From contig NC_063069.1 in the NCBI RefSeq assembly GCF_022605165.1, positions 3,534,001 through 3,598,000 on the forward strand: a stretch of DNA of 64,000 nucleotides, given 5' to 3'. The notes beneath the pieces are model-generated. The model saw nothing but the letters and a program-made list of their open reading frames with translations. It did not search any database and was not told the origin of the DNA. Positions within the stretch are counted from its first letter, which is position 1. Every line of letters begins with the position of its first letter. Of the stretch, positions 39,197-49,590 are shown piece by piece. This DNA comes from Purpureocillium takamizusanense. Lineage: Eukaryota > Ascomycota > Sordariomycetes > Hypocreales > Ophiocordycipitaceae. The translations under genes were made by a program, and so were the position numbers.

Positions 39197-40589
39197 GATA
39201 TCGATCGTCGAGTATGGTCGTTTATTTTGATTTTCCTTTATTACGTCGCTCTTACGTCGCTCAGCGTGAATAGCGATGCTCTAGACTCGGGTCCTGTGTG
39301 CCTTGCTTTACGCGTATATCGGTTCTCTATCGTGTCGAGTATTGGAACGAAACGGCGTTGTCTTCTTTGCAAGTATATTCGCCCCCAAAGCGTCCACCGA
39401 AGCTCGAGGGTTGAATCTGGATCGAACCTCAAATCCACAGAGCTAGGGCAGCGATCTAGCTTGGCGGTGATGGCAAAGAATTCTGGCTCGAGAAACACCA
39501 AGGATTTTGCGCTGTATCGCGACAATTGCGTGCCAAAGGCGGTTCGTTGCTTCTGGCCGAGCTTCTACACTAACGACTGGATGCAGACAGCCATGCAAAT
39601 CTGGGGACTATGGTAACACGGCTAGCACGCTCGCAGTTCTGAAGTTAAGCTGTTCCCCAGCTACTCCACTGTTGCGCCACCTGAGCTCCGGGAGCGACAT
39701 GCCGGGACAGTGTATGGAGTGCCTCAGCGCCTAGTCAGATCCAGGCTATGCTAGGAGAAAGCGCATCACTCCTGGTTCACTCAGCCCTGTCCGCCAGCAG
39801 GTGCACTCAATCAGCTTAGTCTTTCTGGCTTCCCCTGCACATCGTGGCTGCCTCATGGATCCGAATACAAGTTTAGCAATGGTGCCTGGTAAACTAAAGG
39901 GAGCAGCGAGTGAGCAGCGACTGGCAGGCATTCTTCACGAAGCTGTCTTCGATGGCTACTGACACAGTACGGGACGGTGAGGCACATGATGACCATATGG
40001 TTTTAGCATCACTGCTTGTCAGCCGCTCAACGTGAGGGCCTTAACATGAAGCTAAGGCGGGTTATAATTCTGCTTGCTGAAACACATCGCCGCCACCACG
40101 TGGGAGAACAACACTGAGTGGCAATGTCTGTCGCACAACATTACAAAGCTGACGGACAGTGCAATCTATGAGCCTCCTCTGAAAGCTGCTCGCAGCAGGT
40201 AATGAGAACGTGCATGGACTGGTGGGGTGGCAGCATCATCTTCCGCATGTGGCCGTAGCGATGTAGTGCCTGAGTAATGCACCCGATTTGGTAGTTGAGT
40301 TCAGGTCCCGCCCCAGGGTCGATCAGCCTCTTACTCATGTGCCACAAGGGGTAAGGATTCGGCAGGCCCAGTTGAGTAATGCTGTTCATCAGCTCATGAG
40401 CCCTGACAAGCGCTACAACCAGCAAGTGACACCGCACTCCCTATAACATTTCTGCGTAATTTGCAGGTTGCTTACTTCTCTGAAGCGTCCCAATTATCAG
40501 TATGACCCCAACCCATTTTTAAAGTAGGATCATTCCAGGTGCATAAGAAAACAGCGTGCATTCAAAAGCGAACTATTATGACATTCGGC
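39197..40589. other. Intergenic region upstream of NRPS
   Basis: About 1.4 kb between the NRPS start and the end of the reductase gene, both on the minus strand. It should hold the NRPS promoter, including the tandem repeat at 39241-39262. A short stretch near 39640-39655 contains TGAAGTTAAGC, which recalls a conserved 5S rRNA loop, but the flanks do not fold or match as a 5S gene. Small open frames, such as 98 codons at 40141-40437 (-), have no recognisable motif. Confidence 0.55.
39241..39262. promoter_or_regulatory. 11-bp tandem repeat with ACGT cores upstream of NRPS
   Basis: TTACGTCGCTC occurs twice without a gap, starting 45 bases upstream of the NRPS start codon at 39196. Read in the gene's direction, each copy has GACGTAA, which resembles a CRE/ATF-type half site bound by bZIP factors. 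The right-edge gene looks like the C-terminal half of a factor often paired with a bZIP region. The repeat is seen directly; its role as a control site is inferred. Confidence 0.45.
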
Positions 40590-41538
40590 CTAGACAGTGA
40601 CTGTATCCTCCAGACGCTCATTCCTTGCTTGGGTCCAATTCCGCATCCCCACAGCGCCCAAACATCTGCCTTCAGGTGATGCTCCTGCGACATCCACATC
40701 ACGCCCATCAGAGATGACAAGGTCCGTCATCGCCTGGCCCAGCTCTTGCGATGTACCCATGATGCTGGTAAGGCCAAGAAACCTGTACAGTGGCAGGATC
40801 ACGCCATTTGTCCACTTTTTCGCCAAAGGCAGGGGCTTCAGCCAGGGTTTGATGGCGTCGTGGCTGCTGTAGTCAATAAGCGCTGGTCGAATGCAGTACA
40901 GAACAAAGGAGGGCAGCGGCTCGTGGTCTTCGATCCCGCCCTTGGTCCGAATCTCCAAGCGCTTGCTTGGGTCGTGGTGAAGCTGGAAAAGGTTCTCTTC
41001 CGCCCTGGCTTTCACGTCAAAAATGTAGACTGCACGTGTATCGTGACATCCGTCATCTGCCGCGTTTTCGTATATTAGCATCGTCAGATGATCAGTCCGT
41101 TGATGCAGAAGCAAGCATACGTGAGATGTAGACGAAGTTGAATTTGTCGTTCAGTGTGGCAAAAGCCTTCGCCGCCTTTACGGGCAGATCGATGTGTCCA
41201 TACTCATATTCTCTGCACGATACGGGTGGAATCAGCATTCCGTTCATGGCCGCATGAGAGCGGTTGCTCGTGGGAAAGTCAGCTCACTGTCGCGTTACGG
41301 CCATCAGAGGAGGCCCCGCTGTCCAGATGCAGCCGTGTGCGCCCTTGAGCTTCGCCAATGTCTCATCACTGTACGTAGAGAGGTCTTCCTGGATGATGAC
41401 CTCGACCTTGGTTTGCCCCTCGGCTTGGGGAACAGGCTTGCGGCTGATGATAGTGATCTTGTCGATTGAGCTCTCGTTCAGCATGGCGTCCAGCGCGATG
41501 GCGCCGACCAGGCCGGTTCCAGTGAGAATGATATGCAT
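40590..41538 (-). CDS. Small NAD(P)-binding reductase (atypical SDR, NmrA/HTATIP2-like)
   Basis: Three exons, 41538-41288, 41212-41121 and 41056-40590, give 269 aa through introns of 75 and 64 nt with GT-AG ends and consistent phases. The N-terminus has a short glycine-rich nucleotide-binding motif, TGTGLVGAIAL, after one beta strand (MHIIL). Exon 2 leads into NFVYIS, the usual strand 5 of this fold, and exon 3 gives DVKARAEENLF, corresponding to the VKGxAE helix of the family. The canonical YxxxK is not evident, as in many atypical SDRs. Substrate unknown. Its position between the NRPS and a 2OG oxygenase makes a tailoring role possible, but such reductases are also common outside clusters. 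It is transcribed away from the oxygenase across about 1.15 kb. Confidence 0.8.
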
Positions 41539-42694
41539 CGTGACTACCAAAGTCCGGCAAAAGTCACGGGTTGGTTGAAAGCGGACACGCTTCAATAGCG
41601 GATACTTGTGAAACGAATACTTCGAAGGGTATACAGGCCGAGGTGGGAACAAAATGGGGAACTGGCAGCGCTATGCAAACACCACGAACAGTGGAAATAT
41701 ACAATAACACTATTTCCTCTAAGCGAAGACACTTTCTATGTACCACCTCTCATATAGCCATCAATGTGGTAGGTTTGATGGCGGGGACGCCGATAACTTG
41801 CCAGAGACTTGGGCGATCCTCGAATCAGCTTCTAGCCGCGATATGTTTGTAGTAATGGTGAGACGCATGAATAAGTGTCAGCTAGACCTCAGTCGGCACT
41901 TGCTAACCAACCTTGACGGAATGATTGGTGAAGTTGAGTGTGGGGGGCCACGGGGAGCACCGCTCCGCTCAACAACGTGGTCATCCGGCATTACTGTCAT
42001 TGATTTCGGGTGATGAGCTTGCTACATCCGCCTCAGAGGGTAGGTACGTCTGCAGATTCGCCGTTCCTGTGCAGCCAGGACATTATCCACGAACGCAGGC
42101 TGCGGTCTGCTCTGTCCTAAGTATCAGAGCATCAAAAAATGCTGACAGATACACCGGCCTGTCTGTCGTACACTAGAGCCAACTCAGCACTCATAGTGTC
42201 GCCGCGGCCTGGACTAAGCGAGGCCTATGCTATGAACATGGCCAACGAGCCTCTTGTGCATCGTAGACCCGTGCGAATCAGCCGTCACCTGTCGAATCAG
42301 AGATATTGGGGTTGCGTGCTACATATACAACACTCGCATAGCATCGGAGTAGCCAGTCCAAGGCCGGTAAAGCACCGTTGCCTGTAACGCGCAGGCATGC
42401 ACACTTCATCGCCAGGTTCCTACGACAGTAATGAACCGGCAGGCAACCAGGATGATAGCATTGACTAGCCTCAGCAGCCGAGAGCGATCAGTCCACCGTC
42501 GTCCAGCCGAACCATTCCCCCCTGAGTAATGAGTTGCCTTAATGGGAGCTCATTGATCTAAAGACCCTCCAGCGTAGGGACATCTCGTTATAGCACCCGA
42601 TAGCCAAGATGCTTGCGTCGGTAGCTTTGCATCTTGTTCAATCCATGTGGACGCACTGAATCGACTTGTGAACCATTCGCAAGGGTTAATCGCT
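41539..42694. other. Divergent intergenic region, reductase / oxygenase
   Basis: About 1.15 kb between two genes read in opposite directions, so it should carry both promoters. I see no gene, RNA or long repeat. Small open frames on both strands have no recognisable content. Confidence 0.55.
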
Positions 42695-43885
42695 ATGTCT
42701 CTACGAGCGGTAGTGCGAGCTGCCTCCCGGCAACGTGCTCCGGCACCGATCATCCAGCGCTCTTGTTGCGCATCGTATCATTCTACCCGAATTGCTAGGG
42801 AAGCATTGGAAACCCGTCTTCTCGATGTTGACAGCCGAGATCTCCCTCCGCCCCCGCCGTTGAAGCAACGAGATCATCTTTCCAAACCCTCGCTACGCAC
42901 ACAATGGGTCGCATCTGGAAATGAGGCTGTGACAGCTGAGACACTCTTCGAACTGTTCAACAATCAACTATCTAGCCTCGCGGTGGATGACGTGTTGTCG
43001 GCCGCGGAGTGCGACCGCATGGTTCAAATAATCGAAACACATGACATTGTACATTGCCTATCCTACCGCATCATCTGGCAATTACGAGTATCGAGCTGAT
43101 CTTTCGAAGGACTACTATGGAGAGAAGGTTTTCCCTCCAATAGGGTGCGTCGGAATCACGCAGTTTGAGAACCAAAAGAGTAGGTGCCCTACCAATTTCT
43201 CCATGGCACAAGGGCAGGTTAAGTTTTTAACGTTTTTCTTCAGGCAAGACGAACTACTTTGCAAATGTAGAGAAAGCAAGGTCGTTGCAGAGGCGTTTCA
43301 TGGAAGAAGCCGGGGTGGACGTGGTCGGCCGGGTCAAAGCGCTCCTTCAATCGATTGTGCCAGCAGGTCTACCAGTTCGGCTCGCGCAAGAAGATGGGAA
43401 AACGTACTTTGCCGGCCTTTTGCGACTTATTAACAGCTCTGCTCTTATACACGCTGATTACGGGCCTTTCGACGGACCTGGCTGGGAGATTGGTGCGATC
43501 AAGGCTCAGCTGACGTGGAACATCCTACTCAAAGAGGTTCGAGGAGGCGAGAGCGTTGTGTACAACCGCTTTTGGAAGGGCAAGGAAGATGATGACAAGT
43601 TCCGTGATGTCACCAAGAGCTATGGGTATAGCCGCGATGTTATCAAGGGGTGCGAGTCAAAGAAGATTGCACCAGTTGTCGGCCAGCTGGCCCTGTTCAA
43701 CCCGAGGTCAGTTAAAAGCCTCACCAACAAGAAGAGACACGATATTGACAGGATTAAATAGGAACTTTCACGAGGTACTGGCCATCGAGAACCCAGAGAA
43801 AGTCTCTAGGTACACGTTCAGCTCGTTCATCGGGTACCTCCCACCAACAGCCCCTGAAGGCCCCGCCATTATTCTATGGTCATGA
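42695..43885 (+). pseudogene. Fe(II)/2-oxoglutarate-dependent oxygenase with an apparent frame break
   Basis: The later exons (to 43179, 43244-43706, 43762-43885) join through introns of 64 and 55 nt. They show the iron facial triad HADYGPFDGP (His, Asp) and the distal His in LFNPRNFHEV, followed by an Arg/Ser pair (SRYTFSSF) for 2-oxoglutarate. The N-terminal part (from ATG 42695, or 42647) is open but in a different frame. The frame must change between about 43029 and 43043, inside otherwise conserved coding sequence. The new frame has a stop just upstream, and no GT-AG pair of suitable length lies there. So the gene has either a one-base lesion or an assembly error; everything downstream is intact. 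The N-terminus is arginine-rich. In this context hydroxylation of a leucine or another residue of the peptide is a plausible role (inferred). Confidence 0.7.
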
Positions 43886-44121
43886 TTTCTTTGCGCTGGC
43901 AACACGAGACCTTGACTTTACGCGCAATAGATCATTCTCGCAGTCCAACAGTAAAGATCGTGATGCGATCCATAAATAGCTAAATTTGAGCGAACTTAAG
44001 TATCGGTGTTAGTTCATGTTCAGGTCATTAGTAACAGCGGCGAATCGTCAAAGAATGGAACCTTTATTATGAATGCAGACCAATGCCATCACACCACAGC
44101 CGCGTGGCCAGTATTGCCGCT

Positions 44122-45129
44122 TTATTCAATCGGCGCAACTGTTTCAATAATCTGAATTGCTTCCTTCATCGTTTGTGTCACCTCGTCGACATAGAGCTGG
44201 TTGAACATGTCGTAATGGTGCGATCTGGCCTCCAGCACCGCGTGGATCATGTCCGTATTGTACTTTCCGTCCCAGCCCAGCAACAGTTCATCTCGGAACT
44301 GGTCAACACGACACGGTTTCCCCGAGCTTCCCTTCGTGGGTGCTGGTATTACTGACCGTAGCATGACCACGGGCGGCGGGCCGGATGGTGGCGTCTGCAG
44401 TGCTTGCTGCTCTGTTGGTTCGTGCGGCACCTTGCGGTCAACTAGGCGCCAATCGCCCTTCAAGGACCGATAGAGAACCGTGCCATGCGGAGTCTCGAAC
44501 TTGTCGTTTCCGACAAGGAACTTGAAGGCCCTCCCAGAGGACCGCCCCCATTGTGGTAGCTGCCAGTGATACAGCATACGCTCACAATTGTCGAGTGACT
44601 TGCGTACCAGATCCGGAATGCCGATTAGGGCGGGCTGAGGTGTGCCGATGGGTAGGTCCCATCCCGCAACAAGCCATGGCGAATCCATCATGAGTACGCC
44701 GTCGACAGAGAGTTCAAAGGACTCTGGGGATGACGCGATAAGATGTGCCATAGTTAGAGCAACATAGCCGCCGAGAGACCATCCTATAATCGACGTCAGT
44801 CCGCGAGCAGCACGAATGGGTGCAGCCGCTTCACCTCCAAGCAAGATTTTGCCCTTGATCCCCGCAACTTTCTCAATCAGCTCAATGTAATGCTTCGCCA
44901 TGCCATCCATGCCGCCCTCCCATGGCTGCGCCGACGTAAAGGTCGGGCTATGTATGGCCCAAACATCGCGCTCGAGGCGGCCGATGGTGAAGTATGCAAA
45001 GGTCGTGCCCCCGCCGTCATGGATGAGAATCAAGGGCGCCGGTACCGGTCCATTGGAACTAAATTCCGCTGCCTGCTTGCCTTTGGCGTAATACTGCACC
45101 TGAACTGGATTTTTGTCTGTGGGCGCCAT
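44122..45129 (-). CDS. Stand-alone thioesterase (PKS/NRPS-type, alpha/beta hydrolase)
   Basis: A single exon of 335 aa starts at ATG 45127-45129, just before the recognisable domain; 22 upstream in-frame codons are not conserved-looking. The oxyanion region is LILIHDGGGTT, the nucleophile elbow is GWSLGGYVAL, an acidic residue follows in MMDSPW, and the catalytic His sits in ARSHHYDMFN, the usual GxHFDMF site of PF00975 thioesterases. Such enzymes hydrolyse or transfer acyl chains from carrier proteins. With a PKS lacking its own TE and an acyl ligase in the same cluster, it probably releases the polyketide acid so that the ligase can re-activate it. The leucinostatin cluster also encodes a separate thioesterase. 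It converges on the 2OG oxygenase gene across 236 bases. Confidence 0.87.
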   Translation of the reverse strand: MAPTDKNPVQVQYYAKGKQAAEFSSNGPVPAPLILIHDGGGTTFAYFTIGRLERDVWAIHSPTFTSAQPWEGGMDGMAKHYIELIEKVAGIKGKILLGGEAAAPIRAARGLTSIIGWSLGGYVALTMAHLIASSPESFELSVDGVLMMDSPWLVAGWDLPIGTPQPALIGIPDLVRKSLDNCERMLYHWQLPQWGRSSGRAFKFLVGNDKFETPHGTVLYRSLKGDWRLVDRKVPHEPTEQQALQTPPSGPPPVVMLRSVIPAPTKGSSGKPCRVDQFRDELLLGWDGKYNTDMIHAVLEARSHHYDMFNQLYVDEVTQTMKEAIQIIETVAPIE

Positions 45130-45894
45130 TTTGAGGGAGATGTGCCTGCACTTGACTGGCGGTTTACCTCGTCTCCAGCTTCGCCTTTTACACAATAGTT
45201 CGACGAAATAGCTTCACGGGCTCAAAATTGCTTCAATTGACGCGCACTCCGACTCAACGTGGTGTCAGGTCAATCCTCGAGACAATTATTTTCTCACGAT
45301 GGAGTGCTGTCGCAGCCACGTCTTACATCATGCGGACACTAACAATGGCTCGCTAACCCAGGTAGGTGCTGAAGTTTACAACACAACAAGGCGCACTGCG
45401 AATCATATTGAAGCAGTCGCCAAACTTGATGGTTGATACATAGGCTTATAATCGCTTTCCCGCTGTTTTTGATACTTTTTTCAGGAAATCATGGTTTACG
45501 GCTGCGAACCTCATCTAGAAGAGCTGAGGGTGCAAAACAATCACGCCCACTTGATCGCTCACATTACTGCAAACCGGTCCTCCCAGCAAGCAGAGCTGAT
45601 CCCGTGAATTGAATGCTGTCCTGAACCCTACACAGCATCATAGTTAGAAGCCATGTGACATTAAATGTTTATTGACAGTTCATAAATATCGTGCACCAAG
45701 CGAGAAGATACTTGTATGTGGCGCGATACATTTTCCGGACAAATGCAAGTGATATCGAGAGCTGTTGCGACGCCCATGGCTTAAGCATCCGTAAAGGTGG
45801 TCCGTCACCCATCATCTCGCCAAACGGGGGCTTTTTTCAGCGTAGATTTCCGCCTACCCGAGACTCTATATACGCAGAAATCAAAAGTAGCGCC
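45130..45894. other. Intergenic region upstream of thioesterase
   Basis: About 765 bases holding the thioesterase promoter and the 3' end of the metallo-hydrolase gene. It is AT-richer than its surroundings near 45460-45700. No gene or repeat recognised. Confidence 0.5.
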
Positions 45895-47373
45895 TCATAC
45901 CGGAACACGTATGGGTTCACCAAGGCCGCAGACATCGAATACACCCTTTCTGGGGAGGCCTTTGAAAGCCAATGCCTCTTCGAGTCTTCGTGGTGGCTCC
46001 CTCACGTCCTCATCGCCCAAGACCCATGTGCCCCAGTGCATCGCGAGCGCCCGCTTGCACTGCGTGTTCAGGAATATCTCGACCGCGTCACGAGGGTTCG
46101 CGTGTATGGGAGCCATGAGTGCCCGTGGCTCGTAGGCACCGATTGGCAGCAAGCCGAGCGTAAACGGGCCGTAAAGCTCTCCGATCTGCTCAAAGGCGGG
46201 ACAGACTGGGAGATCCGCATACTTCTCGTCCCAGTCGTCGTCCTGCGCATCGAGGGTTGGCACGGCACGGTAGCCAGTATCGCCACCGAAGAAGACGGAC
46301 GCCACGGTACTGCTGGCAGCTGGCTGGTCCGATGACGGCGATGCAACTGACCACGACGCCCAAAGAGTCTTGTCGGTTCCCCAAGGCGCGCGACCGGTAG
46401 TGTGCTGGGCCGGAAGGCAAGTAATGCGCGCACGAATGGAGCTGACCGTAGGGTCGGACGGACTCGTTGGGCTCAAGATGAGGTCGGCACCTTCCCACCA
46501 GTCCAGCTCCGTGACGTTGGTTATCCCAGATGAGTGGAACCAGCTTTCATTGCCCAAGGGAACGAAGAAATGGGCCTGGGGGTGCAACTTGGCGATTTCC
46601 ACCACAGTCGGGTGGCTTAGCTGGTGCTCATTGTCAGCGGGTACGTAGAATGAATATCGACGGAGGGTTGGCTCACATGGTCGTAGTGGTTGTGAGAGAT
46701 GACGACCGCATCAAGAAATGGTATATCCTTGACAGCGCACGGCAATTGTGTAAAACGACGAGGGCCGAACCACTGCGACGGGGAGCACCGGTCGGTCATG
46801 ACGGGATCGAAAAGAACTCGCAGGCCACTCGGAAACTCGACAAAGTAGCAAGCATGGCCGAGCCAGACGGCGCGCACATCAGGCGTGCCGTTACCAAAGC
46901 GCTCGTGAGAGAGAGCCGGCGTCTCACAGGGGATCTACGCGAGAAAGCCAGGTTAGACCCCCGCCCTTTGACGCCTGCATTTCGGCTTCGCAGCGTACTC
47001 TAGGTCGGCGTTCCTACCTGGGCTTCTGCAGTTGAAGGGCTGTATGGAAATTCCCATTAGCGACCTGTCATTATTTTCGAAGCGAACCGGGAGAAAAGGG
47101 CGTCGTACTGTGTCCAAGTGCTCATCCACTTGCGTCTTGTGGCGCCTGTTAGTTCCATGCTGCAGCGTTCAGTGGGTAACAAGTTATGGCATTCAACACT
47201 CACTGCTTCAAATGGGCCTTGACAGCTTCTGGGTCGAGTTCATGCCAGCTGGGCCAGGGGTTGTGGAAGATTTTCCTGCCATTTTTGTGGTGATGGACCT
47301 TGGCTTCGGCGCCCTTGGGAGCTGGACTGTCGACGGCCTTGTCGACAGATACCTCGAGTGTATTTCCTGTCAT
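45895..47373 (-). CDS. NAPE-PLD-like zinc metallo-hydrolase (metallo-beta-lactamase fold)
   Basis: The start ATG is at 47371-47373. Exon 1 (to 47204) carries the family's N-terminal FHNPWPSW motif and ends at a GTGAGT donor. Later exons 46934-46677 and 46620-45895 are joined by a 56-nt intron. They contain [25 protein letters not shown], the zinc motif HNHYDH, GGDTGYR and the last ligand in AMHWGTW. These match fungal homologues of N-acyl-phosphatidylethanolamine phospholipase D. The stretch 47155-46935 holds at least one more exon or intron border that I could not fix, so the exact protein there is uncertain. The family cleaves N-acyl phospholipids or related amides. A link to the lipopeptide is possible, but a general lipid role is as likely. 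Confidence 0.82.
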
Positions 47374-47822
47374 CTTGCCGCTCGCTTTAGCCTGGATGTA
47401 AAGGGATCCAAGAAAGGCGGCAGTCTGTCATAAAGGGTCAACATCCACAAGATGCGAAGTACGGAATTGTATGGCGCGCAGAATACGCCTGCATCGAGTG
47501 TGGGACATCACTGGAAGTTAGGTGAGTGTTAGGATTACTGTCAGCTGCACCAGAGGTCTCCAGCACTCTCCTCCCAGGAGTCATGGCACCGGTCAACTGG
47601 ACCTCGTCGCTTTAGGCGCCGACTGGACCGGCGCGAACACGTATGCATCAAATGCACGTCCAAACTGTATACATGATGGAACAACCCGTTGGCCATTCTG
47701 CACGAAATGATCGATTCAAGTTCGTCTTCACTTCTACCGCTAGCTATTACACAGAAAGTCGACTCAGGGTTCAGGAGGTTGTCGTATCCTTTGACTTTCA
47801 TGGGGTTCATTCTCATTGCTTT
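47374..47822. other. Intergenic region
   Basis: About 450 bases between the start of the metallo-hydrolase gene and the end of the AlaX-like gene, both on the minus strand. It should include the metallo-hydrolase promoter. Nothing else recognised. Confidence 0.5.
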
Positions 47823-48894
47823 CTACGGATGCTCGACCGTGTAAGATACCCTGCTGCAGCCCTTGGACCTGGAAATCTTCTTCACCTTTACTTTCCCCAC
47901 AAGGCGAGTATCTTTGACGTGCGTTCCACCGCAAGGATAAGCTCCAGCACCTTCAATGTCCACTGCCCTCGTCAGCCCGCCGTCCTTGTCTTGGATTGCG
48001 ACCGCGTCGGGCACAGCGGCGCAGCGACTGCGCAGCTCCTCCTCGCTCCAATAGTAAACCTTGACAGGCAGTGCGGCGTCTATATACGCGTCGACTTGGG
48101 CCTGGATAGCATCCTCGTGCAATGCCTCGATGGTACCCTGGAAATTGACGTACGCCGAGTCGGGGTAGTGAGAGGCGCCCAGTTCCACGAGGTCCTTGTG
48201 GGAGGCGTCGTCTACGGCGCCGTTCAGAAGGTGCTTGCGCACGGCGAGAGCAACAACATGTCCGCCAGTGTGCAAACGTGAGTTGTCGTCGCGACGTTTC
48301 GAGTCAATATGTTGCTCGACAGCATCACCCTGAGCGAGCGCGCCTTCAAGATGGCGACCCAAGTGCAGCACCTGCCCAGGAGATGCGACAGAGCTGCGCA
48401 CGGCCAAGACCTGGAAATTGGCCGGCGCGCTGGTCATGAAGCCAGTATCGAAGGGCTGCCCGCCGCCCTGTGCATAGAAGATTGTCTCTTCAGTAACGAC
48501 GACGACGTCATCATCGGCAAATGATTTGAAGAGCGCACGATCCTCGAGGGCCAGCTTCGAGAACGGCCGCACTGACGCGACGCGGGTCGAGTAAGACCGC
48601 AGCGTCTCGTTCAACTGGTAGACTAGCTTTGTTCCTGTCTGTGACAAGTCTGTCAGCGTGTTTCGCGAGAATCGGGGCGGGCGGTAGTCACGAGTCTCGC
48701 GCGCCGCATGCCGGAATGCTTACCATGGCCACAGATGCGAACGTGGCCCTTTCCAGCGGCGCTGCCCGAGGTCCAAAGCCTAGCGAGCGTCTCGTGGCAA
48801 GATGAGTGGGCCAGTTGGCTCTGGCAAGTCTAGGCAGTATATGCAGGCAAGGCAGGGTCGTCGTCGGTAGGAACGCACTCCTGGGCAAAATCAT
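47823..48894 (-). CDS. AlaX-type alanyl-tRNA editing (trans-editing) protein
   Basis: The main exon 48638-47823 encodes the editing domain: FYAQGGGQPFDTG, the zinc-binding HTGGH (HxxxH) and CGGTH (CxxxH). These are the hallmarks of the alanyl/threonyl-tRNA synthetase second additional domain, which clears Ser or Gly from mischarged tRNA-Ala. An 85-nt intron (48723-48639, GTAAGC...CACAG) precedes it. Upstream the frame stays open. An ATG at 48724-48726 lies directly before the donor, giving 272 aa. A further ATG at 48892-48894 would add 56 residues rich in Arg, Ser and Leu without acidic residues until near the end, which looks like a mitochondrial presequence (328 aa). I give the longer form. 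Housekeeping in nature, with no evident link to the cluster. Confidence 0.86.
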
Positions 48895-49197
48895 GGTACG
48901 GAAGCCTTGGGCCGGAGCGTGGCTGCCGTGCGGGACGAGTTGACGGTACAGTCCTCGTCCCATCCCTTGTTGACGACACCACCTTGACACTTGACCCGGT
49001 TGGCGTAAACCAACAAGCTGACGTTGCATCTGCGCGGGCAACTGTGACCTGCATGTCACCTCGCAAAGAGCAAAAGCTGACTGGGCGCTGTGGAATGCCT
49101 CACAAATAACGCTCGCCGCCCTGAGGCACCCCCGTCATTGGTTCCAACAACAGAAGCCTTTCGAATCTCGCCTGCAGCTCTATCTAGGTGTCACACA
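48895..49197. other. Divergent intergenic region, AlaX-like / mitochondrial protein
   Basis: About 300 bases between two genes read in opposite directions. It should hold both promoters. No motif stands out. Confidence 0.45.
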
Positions 49198-49590
49198 ATG
49201 AGTTCCCACATCACCAATGCGGGGCTCGTAGCCATGGCTGGACGTCGCCTCCAGCCATCGGTTGCTCGCGCGGCCCCCCGCCTCAGCCCATTCTCGCTGG
49301 CGACTGCCCATCCTCGCGTCTGCAGAACCTCCAGGCCCTTCTGCACCTCCGTGCCGCTACGGAGCAAACACGACCAGCACCAGTCACAGCCTGTTCAGGA
49401 CCGACAACATGAAGGCGGAAACCCTGAGCTACCTTCCTTCAGCCTCAACGGTCTCGGTGCCAGCAAAGGAGTCAAGACTGCCATCATCATCATACTTGGC
49501 ATTTTCGGGACTATGGAAACGTGGATGTGGTGCAAGTGGGCTTGGAATTGGTGGAAGGGATCGGATAGCCAGAAACAAGCTGCGCAATGA
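49198..49590 (+). CDS. Small mitochondrial membrane protein of unknown function
   Basis: A single exon of 130 aa from ATG 49198; the same frame is open upstream to 49090, but the protein-like part starts here. The first 55 residues are rich in Arg, Ser and Ala with almost no acidic residues, typical of a mitochondrial targeting peptide. A Gln/His-rich linker follows. One hydrophobic segment (GVKTAIIIILGIFGTMETW, residues ~92-110) is followed by a tryptophan-rich WCKWAWNWW and a short polar tail. This is the layout of small single-pass inner-membrane proteins. I do not recognise the family. Its position next to an AlaX-type gene with a putative mitochondrial form may be chance. Confidence 0.72.
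   Translation: MSSHITNAGLVAMAGRRLQPSVARAAPRLSPFSLATAHPRVCRTSRPFCTSVPLRSKHDQHQSQPVQDRQHEGGNPELPSFSLNGLGASKGVKTAIIIILGIFGTMETWMWCKWAWNWWKGSDSQKQAAQ

Noticed and set aside
39155..39616. 153-codon + strand frame across the NRPS promoter
   Set aside because: It starts inside NRPS exon 1 in antisense and spans the tandem repeat. No motif or plausible protein composition.
39600..39735. Possible 5S rRNA gene or fragment (TGAAGTTAAGC)
   Set aside because: Only about 11-30 bases recall the 5S loop region. The pairing ends and the internal promoter box of a fungal 5S gene could not be recognised, so I do not call it.
40141..40437. 98-codon minus-strand frame between NRPS and reductase
   Set aside because: It has a fairly protein-like composition, but no recognisable motif and no convincing flanking exons. 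Left uncalled rather than named.
43180..43243. This interval as the cause of the frame change in the oxygenase gene
   Set aside because: It is a proper GT-AG intron that restores phase between exons 43041-43179 and 43244 onward. The unexplained change lies further upstream, at 43029-43043.
45691..46335. 214-codon + strand frame opposite the metallo-hydrolase
   Set aside because: It overlaps the last exon of the NAPE-PLD-like gene, which carries the zinc ligands. No domain in this frame. The frame at 46530-47003 (+) is rejected for the same reason.
47643..48281. 212-codon + strand frame opposite the AlaX-like gene
   Set aside because: It is antisense to a well-supported editing domain with zinc-binding motifs. 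Its own translation is not recognisable.
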